Shown here one piece after another: positions 54,650 through 62,142 of a stretch of DNA of 64,000 bases. The notes under the pieces were generated by a model. The model made no database searches. It worked only from the letters and a program-made list of their open reading frames with translations, and was not told the DNA's origin. Position 1 is the stretch's first letter, and every line of letters begins with the position of its first letter. A program made the position numbers and the translations under genes. Source of the stretch: Bacillus sp. IITD106 (GTDB lineage Bacteria > Bacillota > Bacilli > Bacillales > Bacillaceae_C); assembly GCF_019459225.1 (NCBI RefSeq), contig NZ_JAIAZY010000001.1:1-64000 (forward strand), in the 5' to 3' direction.

Positions 54650-54699
54650 AGTACTACTTACTACCTGGAAAAAATATAACTGAATAACGAAGGTGGCAA
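54650..54699 (-). promoter_or_regulatory. Promoter and PadR-type operator before the ABC genes
   Basis: On the minus strand TTGCCA (54694-54699), a 17-base spacer and TATTTT (54671-54676) form a sigma-A-like promoter. Directly after it lies CCAGGTAGTAAGTAGTACT (54650-54668), matching the operators before padR. It should give the exporter its own regulated promoter. Confidence 0.6.
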
Positions 54700-54743
54700 T
54701 TCATATTTGTTACCAGCTATTCAGTCGGTATTAGTAATTGAAT

Positions 54744-55085
54744 TTATTTTTTTCCTAATCGTTTTATGATACTCTGATTCAGATCCTCGCGATACTTGGC
54801 GACATAGGTTTTTGCGTTTGCCACTAGCTCGTCGGCAAAGGATGCCACGTCTTCTCCAGTAATATCCAACACCTGTCTTCCATCCGCTGCACCGGCTTCG
54901 AACAAATCGATTAATTCATACTGTATATGCAGCATATCCATCCCGTTACCCGCAGTGAAATTCCACATGTAATTTTGAATTTTCTTAAATACAAACTGGT
55001 AGTCCTCTGGCAGGGCATCAACCCGTGCCATCATCATCTTATACTCTTTTTTATCACCAATCATTTTTTTGAACATTTCCAACAT
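54744..55085 (-). CDS. DUF1048-family protein
   Basis: A 113-residue helical protein of the DUF1048 family. It reads MLEMFKKMIGDKKEYKMMMA at the start and has the central DYQFVFKKIQNYMWNFTAGN. These proteins are commonly encoded beside PadR-family regulators in Firmicutes; they are thought to form four-helix dimers, but their job is unknown. AGGAGGAG precedes the start at 55085. It lies between padR and the ABC genes. Confidence 0.85.
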   Translation of the reverse strand: MLEMFKKMIGDKKEYKMMMARVDALPEDYQFVFKKIQNYMWNFTAGNGMDMLHIQYELIDLFEAGAADGRQVLDITGEDVASFADELVANAKTYVAKYREDLNQSIIKRLGKK

Positions 55086-55156
55086 CTTGTATCTCCTCCT
55101 TTTTTATAAAAAATCACCATTCACTTCAAAAATATTGGATGAACTATCATATGAAT

Positions 55157-55477
55157 TTAGTTTGACTTCAAGACGTTAATTTTTGAAGTTACAAAATCCC
55201 ATTTTTTCCAAAACAACTCAAGTTCCTTGCGGCCAGCCTCATTAAGTGAATAAAATTTGCGGGGCGGTCCCATATCCGACGGTTTTTTTTCTATATTCAC
55301 CAGTTTTTTCTTTTCCAATCGCACGAGAATGGTGTAGACCGTCCCTTCCACGACTTCAGTAAACCCTAGCTCGTTCAGTATGCGAGTAATCTCATAGCCA
55401 TAGGTTTCATGGCGACTGATGATTTCCAGCACACAACCTTCCAACGAACCCTTCAGCATTTCAGTTAAATTTTCCAT
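55157..55477 (-). CDS. PadR-family transcriptional regulator
   Basis: A 106-residue PadR regulator: N-terminal winged helix (LKGSLEGCVLEIISRHETYG, YEITRILNELGFTEVVEGTV, YTILVRLEKKKLV) and the C-terminal dimer helix (EAGRKELELFWKKWDFV). The start ATG at 55477 follows GAGGTGG; the GTG at 55489 lies in that site. It most likely represses its own operon and the exporter through the repeated operators upstream, and drugs would release it. It leads the padR-DUF1048 unit. Confidence 0.9.
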   Translation of the reverse strand: MENLTEMLKGSLEGCVLEIISRHETYGYEITRILNELGFTEVVEGTVYTILVRLEKKKLVNIEKKPSDMGPPRKFYSLNEAGRKELELFWKKWDFVTSKINVLKSN

Positions 55478-55541
55478 GTTTAGAACCACCTCTATTCTGT
55501 CTAACTTATATTCAGTATAACTTAGTACCGAGATAATTTTT

Positions 55542-55574
55542 TACTCAATAGCTTTTGAAAATCACGCTATTGAG
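55542..55574 (-). promoter_or_regulatory. Hairpin in the padR leader
   Basis: ACTCAATAGC (55542) and GCTATTGAGT (55565) form a perfect ten-pair stem with a 13-base loop in the 5' leader. Its right arm touches the operator at 55573. It may act at the RNA or DNA level. Confidence 0.45.
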
Positions 55575-55622
55575 TATTACTTATTACAGGTACATTGTAT
55601 CACTGAGTAGAAGAGGTGTCAA
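55573..55622 (-). promoter_or_regulatory. padR promoter 1 with operator
   Basis: On the minus strand TTGACA (55617-55622), 17 bases, TACAAT (55594-55599): a near-perfect sigma-A promoter. The operator AGTATTACTTATTACAGG (55573-55590, plus strand) begins three bases after the -10. Confidence 0.75.
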
Positions 55623-55674
55623 CAATTTTTCTTAAAATTATTTTCGCAACCTCGCTATTCAGTGGTGACGGTAT

Positions 55675-55726
55675 CCAGTAGGACTTACTACTGGTATATC
55701 GTAACACGGAGTAGTAGGACTGTCAA
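55675..55726 (-). promoter_or_regulatory. padR promoter 2 with palindromic operator
   Basis: TTGACA (55721-55726), 17 bases, TACGAT (55698-55703) on the minus strand. The operator CCAGTAG-N6-CTACTGG (55675-55694) is a perfect seven-base inverted repeat. The whole unit is a diverged copy of promoter 1, about 104 bp away. Confidence 0.75.
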
Positions 55727-55739
55727 CGGTTTTTTAATC

Positions 55740-55977
55740 TTTTTAAAACAGGGGGATACAGCCAATTTTCTTTATAGAGCTTTATTTCATCCTAGATGAG
55801 CTCATTCAAGCATGAATTTTTACAATTGCTGAAACTGGAGAGTGGTATAAACACGATGGATCAGTAGAAATATATGATACTTATAAATTGAATAACTAAA
55901 TGGACAAGGCCTTATTCGAATCTATGCTTTCAACAGGTTATAGAATAGACGAAAGATTGACCACAATCGTTTTATTT
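55740..55977. other. Intergenic region with a gene fragment
   Basis: A plus-strand frame about 55816-55899 reads IFTIAETGEWYKHDGSVEIY and ends in KLNN-stop. It has no start and no binding site, so it is probably the tail of a lost gene. Nothing else was seen. Confidence 0.4.
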
Positions 55978-56019
55978 TTGACAAATATAATTGTCAAAAT
56001 GAACATTATCCTATACAAT
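55978..56019 (+). promoter_or_regulatory. Promoter and palindromic operator of the XRE gene
   Basis: TTGTCA (55991-55996), 17 bases, TACAAT (56014-56019) form a sigma-A promoter. The palindrome TTGACA-N8-TGTCAA (55978-55997) overlaps its -35, as expected for autoregulation by the XRE protein encoded 35 bp downstream. Confidence 0.65.
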
Positions 56020-56053
56020 AATATAAAATCAAAAGAATTGTAGGTGATATGGT

Positions 56054-56257
56054 TTGAAAAGCCGCTTAAAAGAACTCCGTGCACGTGAAGGCTATAATCA
56101 AACCCAGCTGGCGAAACTCGCAAAGGTGTCTAGACAAACAATAAGTTTAATCGAACGTGGAGAATACATGCCTTCCCTATTAATTGCCGTTCGTATTGCA
56201 CGTATTTTTAATGAGCCTGTCGAAAATGTATTTCGATTCGAGGAGGAGGAGTTATAA
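56054..56257 (+). CDS. XRE-family transcriptional regulator
   Basis: A 67-residue single-domain regulator of the Cro/C1 type (LRAREGYNQTQLAKLAKVSR, then QTISLIERGEYMPSLLIAVR), close to the YvaO/YozG small regulators. The start is TTG at 56054 after AGGTGAT. It is directly followed, without a gap, by a DUF3169 membrane protein; this pair is common in Bacillaceae and may act in envelope response. A palindrome overlaps its promoter. Confidence 0.88.
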   Translation: MKSRLKELRAREGYNQTQLAKLAKVSRQTISLIERGEYMPSLLIAVRIARIFNEPVENVFRFEEEEL

Positions 56258-56929
56258 ATGAAACGTATATTTCAGTTCATGATTGGAGGCATTATTGGTT
56301 TTTTTGTTGTCTATGCTTTGCTGACTTTTTCCGAAAACCATTTTGCTGGAGAGATAACTGTAATCAGCTTGATTGCAATCACTATTGCTCTAATAACTAT
56401 GAGTATTTTTCGCTTTCAAAAGATTAAATCATTACATGCAGAAAACTTCAGCGGTGATGTGGAAGATGAAGTTGAGGATAGAAAATATAAGATGTTTGCC
56501 GATTATTCTTTATATACAAATTCCAGTTTTGTTCTTTCCATTCTTGCGCTTAGTTTAAGCCTTATTATAACTGAATACTTAATAATGACGATTGCATCTA
56601 TAAGCTTACTCATCATTACCCTTTTCTTAATTTATTACATGGGGCGTTTAATGCAACACGTATATCCGGAGCGTCATATTCCTAGTATTTCTGACTCTAA
56701 TTACTCCAAGACTGTTCTCGATAGTGCTGATGATGGTGAAAAACATGTCATTCTAGATGGATTGTATAAATCACAAAGCTTACTAAACATTTCTCTTATC
56801 ACTGCTATTGTACTATCTACCATTTACTCCGTTATTAAGGAAGATCCACAAACTTTTTCCATTATCCTTATGGCAGTTGTATTGATATTAGTTAATGGTA
56901 AATATCTATTAGTGGTTCGGAATAAGTAA
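56258..56929 (+). CDS. DUF3169-family membrane protein
   Basis: A 223-residue protein with six membrane helices arranged in three pairs, with a charged loop (SLHAENFSGDVEDEVEDRKY) after the second and a cytoplasmic segment with SADDGEKHVILDGLYKSQSL. This is the layout of the DUF3169 family. ATG at 56258 starts immediately after the XRE stop with GGAGGAGGAG before it. The function is unknown. Confidence 0.8.
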   Translation: MKRIFQFMIGGIIGFFVVYALLTFSENHFAGEITVISLIAITIALITMSIFRFQKIKSLHAENFSGDVEDEVEDRKYKMFADYSLYTNSSFVLSILALSLSLIITEYLIMTIASISLLIITLFLIYYMGRLMQHVYPERHIPSISDSNYSKTVLDSADDGEKHVILDGLYKSQSLLNISLITAIVLSTIYSVIKEDPQTFSIILMAVVLILVNGKYLLVVRNK

Positions 56930-57031
56930 ATAAGGAAAGAGAGTTTACAACCAAGTGTCATCGTGAACCATGGTATGAAAAAGCTTCTAAAAAGGCCCTA
57001 CATCTAACGAATAAAATGAGGTGAAAAAATA

Positions 57032-57928
57032 GTGTTTCCAATCTTTTATTCCATCGGCATGCAAGTTGTATTGCCTGCCTTCTTTATTTTTTTGTTATGG
57101 AAAGTTTCGTTCAAAAGTAAATTAGAATGGCTTTTGGACTCATTGATAACGATCGTGCTAATCATCGGATTATTTCAGACAGAAAACTGGAGTTTGATAG
57201 GATACTATTTTCGCTTTATATGGATAATACTCCTGATTGCAGCTATCATTCTATCTTGGAAAAAGGTATATAACTTGCCGTTTGTTACTAAATATTCTCT
57301 TAATCAAAAGTTTTCAATCGGTATTTATGTTGTCCTGTTATTGGTTTTTGGAACATATAATGCTTTTATCTTAAAAAGCTATACAGTAAACGACAATGCA
57401 ATTGAGTTAACTTTTCCTCTGAAGAATGGCACCTATTATGTTGGACATGGCGGAAATCAAGTAATGATGAACTATCATCAAGCCGAACCAGCACAAAAGT
57501 ATGCTTTAGACATTCTAAAATTAAATACACTAGGAACCCGTGCAAGTGGTCTTTATCCAAAGAAATTGAAAAAATATGAAATATTTGAGGATGATTTGTA
57601 CAGTCCTTGCAATGGTAAAGTTGTGAACATGAAAAATGATTTGCCTGATCTTACACCTCCTAAATCTGATCCTAAAAATCTGGAGGGCAATCATATCTAC
57701 TTAGTTTGTGAGAATCACGATGCTACGATACTACTTGCCCATATGAAAAAAGGAAGCATTGTCGTTGCGGAAGGAGAAGAAGTAAAAACGGGGCAACTCC
57801 TTGGAAAGATTGGGAACTCAGGAAATACGAGTGAACCCCATTTACACATTCACGCCGAAAAAGACGGAAAAGGTATACCGATAACTTTCAATGATCGATT
57901 TTTAGTGAGAAATAATTTAGTACGTTAA
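57032..57928 (+). CDS. Membrane-anchored M23 metallopeptidase-like protein
   Basis: A 298-residue protein with four N-terminal membrane helices (1-125) and a C-terminal LytM/M23 domain facing outward. The domain has VGHGGNQVMMNYHQ, the block AQKYALDILKL in place of HxxxD (Lys where the first zinc His is expected), CNGKVV, NHIYLVC and the conserved second-zinc motif PHLHIHAE. The first ligand His may be supplied by a nearby His (for example in NYHQ) or lost, in which case it would be a non-catalytic scaffold. The start is GTG at 57032 with GAGGTG upstream. The 100 bp before it hold no clear gene. Confidence 0.8.
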   Translation: MFPIFYSIGMQVVLPAFFIFLLWKVSFKSKLEWLLDSLITIVLIIGLFQTENWSLIGYYFRFIWIILLIAAIILSWKKVYNLPFVTKYSLNQKFSIGIYVVLLLVFGTYNAFILKSYTVNDNAIELTFPLKNGTYYVGHGGNQVMMNYHQAEPAQKYALDILKLNTLGTRASGLYPKKLKKYEIFEDDLYSPCNGKVVNMKNDLPDLTPPKSDPKNLEGNHIYLVCENHDATILLAHMKKGSIVVAEGEEVKTGQLLGKIGNSGNTSEPHLHIHAEKDGKGIPITFNDRFLVRNNLVR

Positions 57929-58168
57929 TACAATAGCAGCGGGGTAGCAATATATATGTACTGCCAGGAAGTGGAATTGAGATTGCTTTTTTATTGAATG
58001 CTTTCCTGGCGGCTAGGGCAGGAGTAGCCACCAAACTATTCGTGGTATCTTAACTTTGTGAATATAAAAGCTTGAATTAGATTTCTTCTTATTTGTCGAT
58101 AGGATCACCTCCCAACTTCAAATTCCAATGCTTTCTAGCGAATGGATTGCATATATTCTGTCTATAGG
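57929..58168. other. Intergenic region with one hairpin
   Basis: GCCAGGAAG (57965) pairs with CTTTCCTGGC (about 58004) with a long T-containing loop, perhaps a terminator of the M23 gene. No gene was found. Confidence 0.4.
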
Positions 58169-58217
58169 TATAAAAATAGCCTGTAACTCTACATATAGAA
58201 TTACTGGCTATTTGCTA
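58168..58217 (-). terminator. Terminator after the HIRAN gene
   Basis: On the minus strand AAATAGCC..GTAA pairs with TTAC..GGCTATTT, and TTATA follows. It lies 17 bp past the stop at 58234. Confidence 0.75.
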
Positions 58218-58233
58218 TTAATAATTATCACTT

Positions 58234-58995
58234 TTACAATTTTTGAATTTGCGGCATTGCTGTTAAAACTTCTTGGGAAGCAGTACTTTCGCCAAACGGC
58301 ACTCTGCATTCGAAGTCTACCTTAAGCCACCAATTTGGCGTTGATAATTCATTTATATATATAACACGAACAATAGGTTCAGCATCATTCTCTAATAATG
58401 AATAAATTGCCTCACTATAAAAACCAGGAACATATCCCAGAAGTTTACCACCTTGTGTAAACACTCCTACTGCATTTGGGTCAAAGTCATTGGTAGGGTC
58501 TTGTACCAAGTTCAATCGATCATGGATCCTTAACCAGGATGACCAATGTTTTGGAAGATTACAGTGTCGCATTCCATGCACAAAAAAGCTAGTGTGTATC
58601 CTTCTATTTTCATCAAGACGAAGTGGCTGTTCGAAAGAATAAGTATCATTCGACAATCGGCCACGTGTTTGTTGCAGCAAATCCATTTTTGAAGAGTTTT
58701 CATTCAAACCCAAGTCAGCCATAATAGCTTTAAAATCAGTACGATCTGTTGAAGGCAAACGGCGATCAAATGCTGCAAATAGATTTTTTGATCGATATAT
58801 TTTATTTGGATCAGGAAAAGCAGGGTGCAACATATAACCATTCTTTAATGCATCCTTGAGCTTTCTATGTTCAGTCCCGTAGTTTGTATAAACAAATTCG
58901 TATTGATCATTATAATGAGATAGTGTTCCTACATGGTAATACAATCGGCTTTTTGCATTTTGCCAAACAACTAAAAGAGTATGAACGTCGCTCAT
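58234..58995 (-). CDS. HipA N-domain-like protein fused to a HIRAN domain
   Basis: A 253-residue soluble protein. Residues 5-125 resemble the N-terminal subdomain of HipA: VWQNAKSRLYYHVGTLSHYN, YMLHPAFPDPNKIYRSKNLF, AFDRRLPSTDRTDF and LLQQTRGRLSNDTYSF. Residues 135-200 look like a HIRAN domain (FFVHGMRHC, RLNLVQDPTNDFDPNAVGVF, GGKLLGYVPGFYSEAI), which binds DNA ends in SNF2 helicases. The start is ATG at 58995, nine bases after GGGAGG and one base after the kinase stop. With the upstream gene it appears to form a split HipA-type kinase. No homologous arrangement is known to me as characterised. Confidence 0.7.
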   Translation of the reverse strand: MSDVHTLLVVWQNAKSRLYYHVGTLSHYNDQYEFVYTNYGTEHRKLKDALKNGYMLHPAFPDPNKIYRSKNLFAAFDRRLPSTDRTDFKAIMADLGLNENSSKMDLLQQTRGRLSNDTYSFEQPLRLDENRRIHTSFFVHGMRHCNLPKHWSSWLRIHDRLNLVQDPTNDFDPNAVGVFTQGGKLLGYVPGFYSEAIYSLLENDAEPIVRVIYINELSTPNWWLKVDFECRVPFGESTASQEVLTAMPQIQKL

Positions 58996-58996
58996 G

Positions 58997-59863
58997 CTAA
59001 TCTGCCTCCCTTCCAATCCAATCTAAAATTATTTTCCTTCTAAAAGGAAGAACTTTCAAAAGCCATTCTTTTTGTGCACTGCTTAAAATGTCAAGCGATT
59101 GAATAAAAGCTGAAAACCTCTCTACATCAAAGTTGATTAGCAACTTCCGACTTTCATTAAACTCGTCTGCAAAGTTTTTTCTGATATATGATAGTAAGTC
59201 TACAGCTTTTACTTGCTTTTTTTCAAATATACCCGCTTTGACCTTTGTCTTATTGATATATCTTCTCATTTTGTTTTCATCTGTTACCAAATCCAAAAGC
59301 TGTTCATCATTAAATCGAAATCCTAAGGATGCTCCATTATCATACACTGGAGAAAATTTAACATCTGAAGAAAAGAATAATAGCATCCAGTTAAAGGGAT
59401 GTCGATCTTGATTACCTATAAGAATATCGAACAACTGCAATCGAATAAAGTCTGATTTCATGGAAGACCAGTAAGGAAATTTATTCAAATAGTTAAATCC
59501 AAAATCAATTAATTCAATGCCCTTTAGAGGAGTATCTAATAGTTCATGGTATCCATCAACCAAACTGGACAACAGGGCACCGCCTTCTTCGGCCATTATT
59601 GCATTATATTCCTCTGTAAAATTTCGCAAAAGGCAACCCCTTCTGCCTTTCCTGGTTACCATTTGAACTTTCATCATTTCCATGCCAAAAATAGTGCCAA
59701 TTTCTGCAGCAATTAATTCAGTGATGTCTTCCCAAGACACACCCTTTTTAAATTTCCGAGGGTATTTTATCAAAAATTTATTTCGATCAGGTGACAATAA
59801 CTCCTCTTTTTCCAGGGTGCTTTTTCCTCCGTAACCAACTAACTCCCAATCACTGACATCCAT
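58997..59863 (-). CDS. HipA-like Ser/Thr kinase core
   Basis: A 288-residue kinase of the HipA superfamily. ATP Lys33 is in KFLIKYPRKF, the catalytic loop is IGNQDRHPFNWML (Asp153, Asn158), and the metal Asp175 lies in SPVYDNGASLGF. A helical tail follows. It lacks the HipA N-terminal subdomain, which seems to be carried by the next gene. The start is placed at ATG 59863 (MDVSDWELVGYGG); the binding site is poor, and longer versions begin with a hydrophobic leader (VCYVIICIIILKRTRLS) that is probably untranslated. HipA kinases inactivate GltX or other targets; the partner antitoxin HipB is not present next to it. Confidence 0.78.
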   Translation of the reverse strand: MDVSDWELVGYGGKSTLEKEELLSPDRNKFLIKYPRKFKKGVSWEDITELIAAEIGTIFGMEMMKVQMVTRKGRRGCLLRNFTEEYNAIMAEEGGALLSSLVDGYHELLDTPLKGIELIDFGFNYLNKFPYWSSMKSDFIRLQLFDILIGNQDRHPFNWMLLFFSSDVKFSPVYDNGASLGFRFNDEQLLDLVTDENKMRRYINKTKVKAGIFEKKQVKAVDLLSYIRKNFADEFNESRKLLINFDVERFSAFIQSLDILSSAQKEWLLKVLPFRRKIILDWIGREAD

Positions 59864-60195
59864 TAACACAGATAATCGAGTCCTTTTTAATATAATTATA
59901 CAAATAATAACATAACAAACGTAAGAAAATATGTAAATTGTATAAATATTTAGGTCATTCAAGTTTTCCCTTATAATATTTCGTCATGACATTCTCATTT
60001 GCCAAAAAATATGGTGTTAATACAAAATTCTAAATTCGAATATATCTTGAATTGACTCCTGTGCATAACCCGTATCAAAAGCTATCTATATTCTACTTCA
60101 TAACGCAAATGCCAATTTGCCTCGTATAGCTATACAGTAATAGTTAAGGAAAAACATTCAGATCCTAAAGTAACATTTACTTCACTACCTTAGAA
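59864..60195. other. Intergenic region without a supported gene
   Basis: About 330 bp upstream of the kinase gene. A hydrophobic reading frame extends into it from the kinase gene, but it has no clear start. No HipB-like small gene, operator palindrome or repeat was seen. Confidence 0.5.
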
Positions 60196-60807
60196 TTACC
60201 CAAAAGTAGTACTTGAATCTAAAGCTTTCAAAATATCTTTTACCAAAAATTCTGAAATCCCATCACGATTGAATTCATTTACATTTATTATCTTTACTTT
60301 CTTTAAAAATTTTATTTTGTCTATTTCTGAATGACTGTCTAGAGGAATTGTCCCAAGAACAATATGATCATCAGAAACAATGTCTTGTACTATTTTTTGG
60401 AAAGTGGTGGATTGCATCTGCATGAATCCAATTTCATCAATTACAATTATTTTTTTTGAAGACAAGGAGTCCTGTAATACTTTAATAGCAAAATCTTCGA
60501 ACTTTTCTATATCAATTCCGTACCTTCCAATTCGAGTTTTGCTAGGACTTTCCACATTTGCTATTTCTACACTTTCTCCCTTAATGGACACACATCTGAA
60601 ACCTATTCGATCATTTGAGCTGGTTATTTCTTCTGTATAGAATCCACCGCAAATATCTGCCCCAATTTCATTAATTAGTTTTTTTATCATAGTTGTCTTG
60701 CCCATTCTAGGGTTTCCCGTAAGTAAAAAAACATTTTTAGCATTCTTGTGTCGACCATTCTTAACAAGTGCTGAAACGGCAATTAGATGCTTTGACTGTT
60801 CATTCAT
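60196..60807 (-). CDS. THEP1-type nucleoside triphosphatase
   Basis: A 203-residue P-loop NTPase of the THEP1 family: Walker A LLTGNPRMGKTTMIKKL (about 28-44), GGFYTEEITS, FRCVSIKG and Walker B KKIIVIDEIGFMQM. Members hydrolyse NTPs slowly and their role is not known. The family is more common in archaea and thermophiles than in Bacillus. The start ATG at 60807 has no strong binding site. It is not closely linked to the HipA-like genes (330 bp away). Confidence 0.85.
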   Translation of the reverse strand: MNEQSKHLIAVSALVKNGRHKNAKNVFLLTGNPRMGKTTMIKKLINEIGADICGGFYTEEITSSNDRIGFRCVSIKGESVEIANVESPSKTRIGRYGIDIEKFEDFAIKVLQDSLSSKKIIVIDEIGFMQMQSTTFQKIVQDIVSDDHIVLGTIPLDSHSEIDKIKFLKKVKIINVNEFNRDGISEFLVKDILKALDSSTTFG

Positions 60808-61141
60808 CTTTTAATACCACCAATTCAATTTATTGTACAATTCGATGTTTTTACCAACTAAACGATTCATTGTAGATAAGTAACCATTGCCGATATACTA
60901 TATAATTCTTTTTTTATACCCTATAACCCTTTTTCTTGCTCAAGAATATGGCCGATCTAGAAGTTTTAGACGAAGACCATGAAATTGCAAATGATATATC
61001 GAAATGAATAGAAACGATTAAACCATTATTTTGAACTATATAACTTTGATTATCAGAAGAGGATTCTGATGAACCCCTTACTCTACCTATTTTAATTTCC
61101 TATCGAAACTAAAAGAACTTTACCCCTCTAACCCAAGAGAA
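60808..61141. other. Intergenic region without a supported gene
   Basis: A 19-codon frame from ATG at 60948 (MADLEVLDEDHEIANDISK) has no binding site and looks like a gene fragment. No repeats or strong hairpins were seen. Confidence 0.4.
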
Positions 61142-62083
61142 TTAAAATGTTGAAATTGATTCAATTATATATGGTTTGAGAGATTCCGAATAATAAAGCT
61201 CGCCATTCTTCGTAATAACAATTCCTGCTACATCTTTTAATTGGGTTAACGTATCAATGATTTGGCGGGGTGACTGTCCGAATAAACGACCAGTCCATAT
61301 TTCTCCATCGACTGATTTTTTTGATACAACGGTTAAGCCTGCAATTTCTGATTTAATCGGATATCCAGTATTAGGGTCTAAAATATGGTGGTATGTTTGG
61401 TTATTAATGGTAAAATTTCTTTCGTAAATTCCAGAGGTAACAACTGATTGATTTAATGCTCTTAAAACAGCAATGTAATTTCCACGAGGACGAAAAGGGT
61501 GCTGAATTCCGATTCGCCAGTAACCATCCTCTTGATTGGGAGAAATTCCATATGTCATGACATTTCCACCTAAATTAATTAAAGCCGCCTGAACATTCAT
61601 TGATTTCAAATCTTGCGTAATGCAATCAGCAATAAATCCTTTTGCTAAAGCGCCTAAATCAATAAACATACCCGTGTGTTTTAAAAAAATGGTTTGTTCC
61701 TGGTCATCAAGAATTATGTCGCTAGCTTTCGTTTTACTAAGCAAAGATTGAATCTTTTTTTCTGATGGCACATGAGCATCTTTAAATCCAATGCGCCAAG
61801 CTTTAACAAGTGGACCAATGGTAATATTTAGGGAACTATTCTTGGCTATGCTATGTTTTTTTCCTATTTTTATTAATTCGTACAAATCTGGATGTACTTT
61901 CACCGGCCTGATTCCTGCATTATCGTTCACTTCCATTAGTTCCGAAGCAGGATCATGGGCGCTAAAACGTTTCTCATATTCTTTCATTTGAATAATGAGT
62001 TCATCCAGAACAAAATTTGCATATTTATGCTGAACCGATAATTGGATAATCGTTCCCATCATATGTATTTCACGACTTTGCAT
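61142..62083 (-). CDS. apbE: ApbE, FAD:protein FMN transferase (cytosolic type)
   Basis: A 313-residue ApbE-family flavin transferase that attaches FMN to Thr or Ser of target proteins. Visible blocks are VNDNAGIRPVKVHPDLYELI, the active-site region GMFIDLGALAKGFIAD, INLGGNVMTYG and TYHHILDPNTGYPIKSEIAG. There is no signal peptide or lipobox, so unlike most ApbE proteins it should act in the cytosol. GAGGGAGAG precedes the start. The gene just upstream encodes an FMN reductase-PAS protein ending in two copies of the ApbE target motif, which is therefore the likely substrate. A terminator lies between them. Confidence 0.92.
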   Translation of the reverse strand: MQSREIHMMGTIIQLSVQHKYANFVLDELIIQMKEYEKRFSAHDPASELMEVNDNAGIRPVKVHPDLYELIKIGKKHSIAKNSSLNITIGPLVKAWRIGFKDAHVPSEKKIQSLLSKTKASDIILDDQEQTIFLKHTGMFIDLGALAKGFIADCITQDLKSMNVQAALINLGGNVMTYGISPNQEDGYWRIGIQHPFRPRGNYIAVLRALNQSVVTSGIYERNFTINNQTYHHILDPNTGYPIKSEIAGLTVVSKKSVDGEIWTGRLFGQSPRQIIDTLTQLKDVAGIVITKNGELYYSESLKPYIIESISTF

Positions 62084-62111
62084 GCTGACGCTCTCCCTCT
62101 ATTTCCATTCG

Positions 62112-62142
62112 AAAAAAGAGGCCATAGCGACCTCTTTTCTTA
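62112..62142 (-). terminator. Terminator between the flavoprotein gene and apbE
   Basis: AAAAGAGG/CCTCTTTT stem (62114 and 62131) with T residues on both strands. ApbE may thus be made at a lower level by readthrough or from its own promoter. Confidence 0.75.

Noticed and set aside
59864-59962. N-terminal extension of the HipA-like kinase with a membrane helix
   Set aside because: The hydrophobic leader is not typical of HipA kinases and has no binding site; ATG at 59863 matches the domain start. Not fully excluded.
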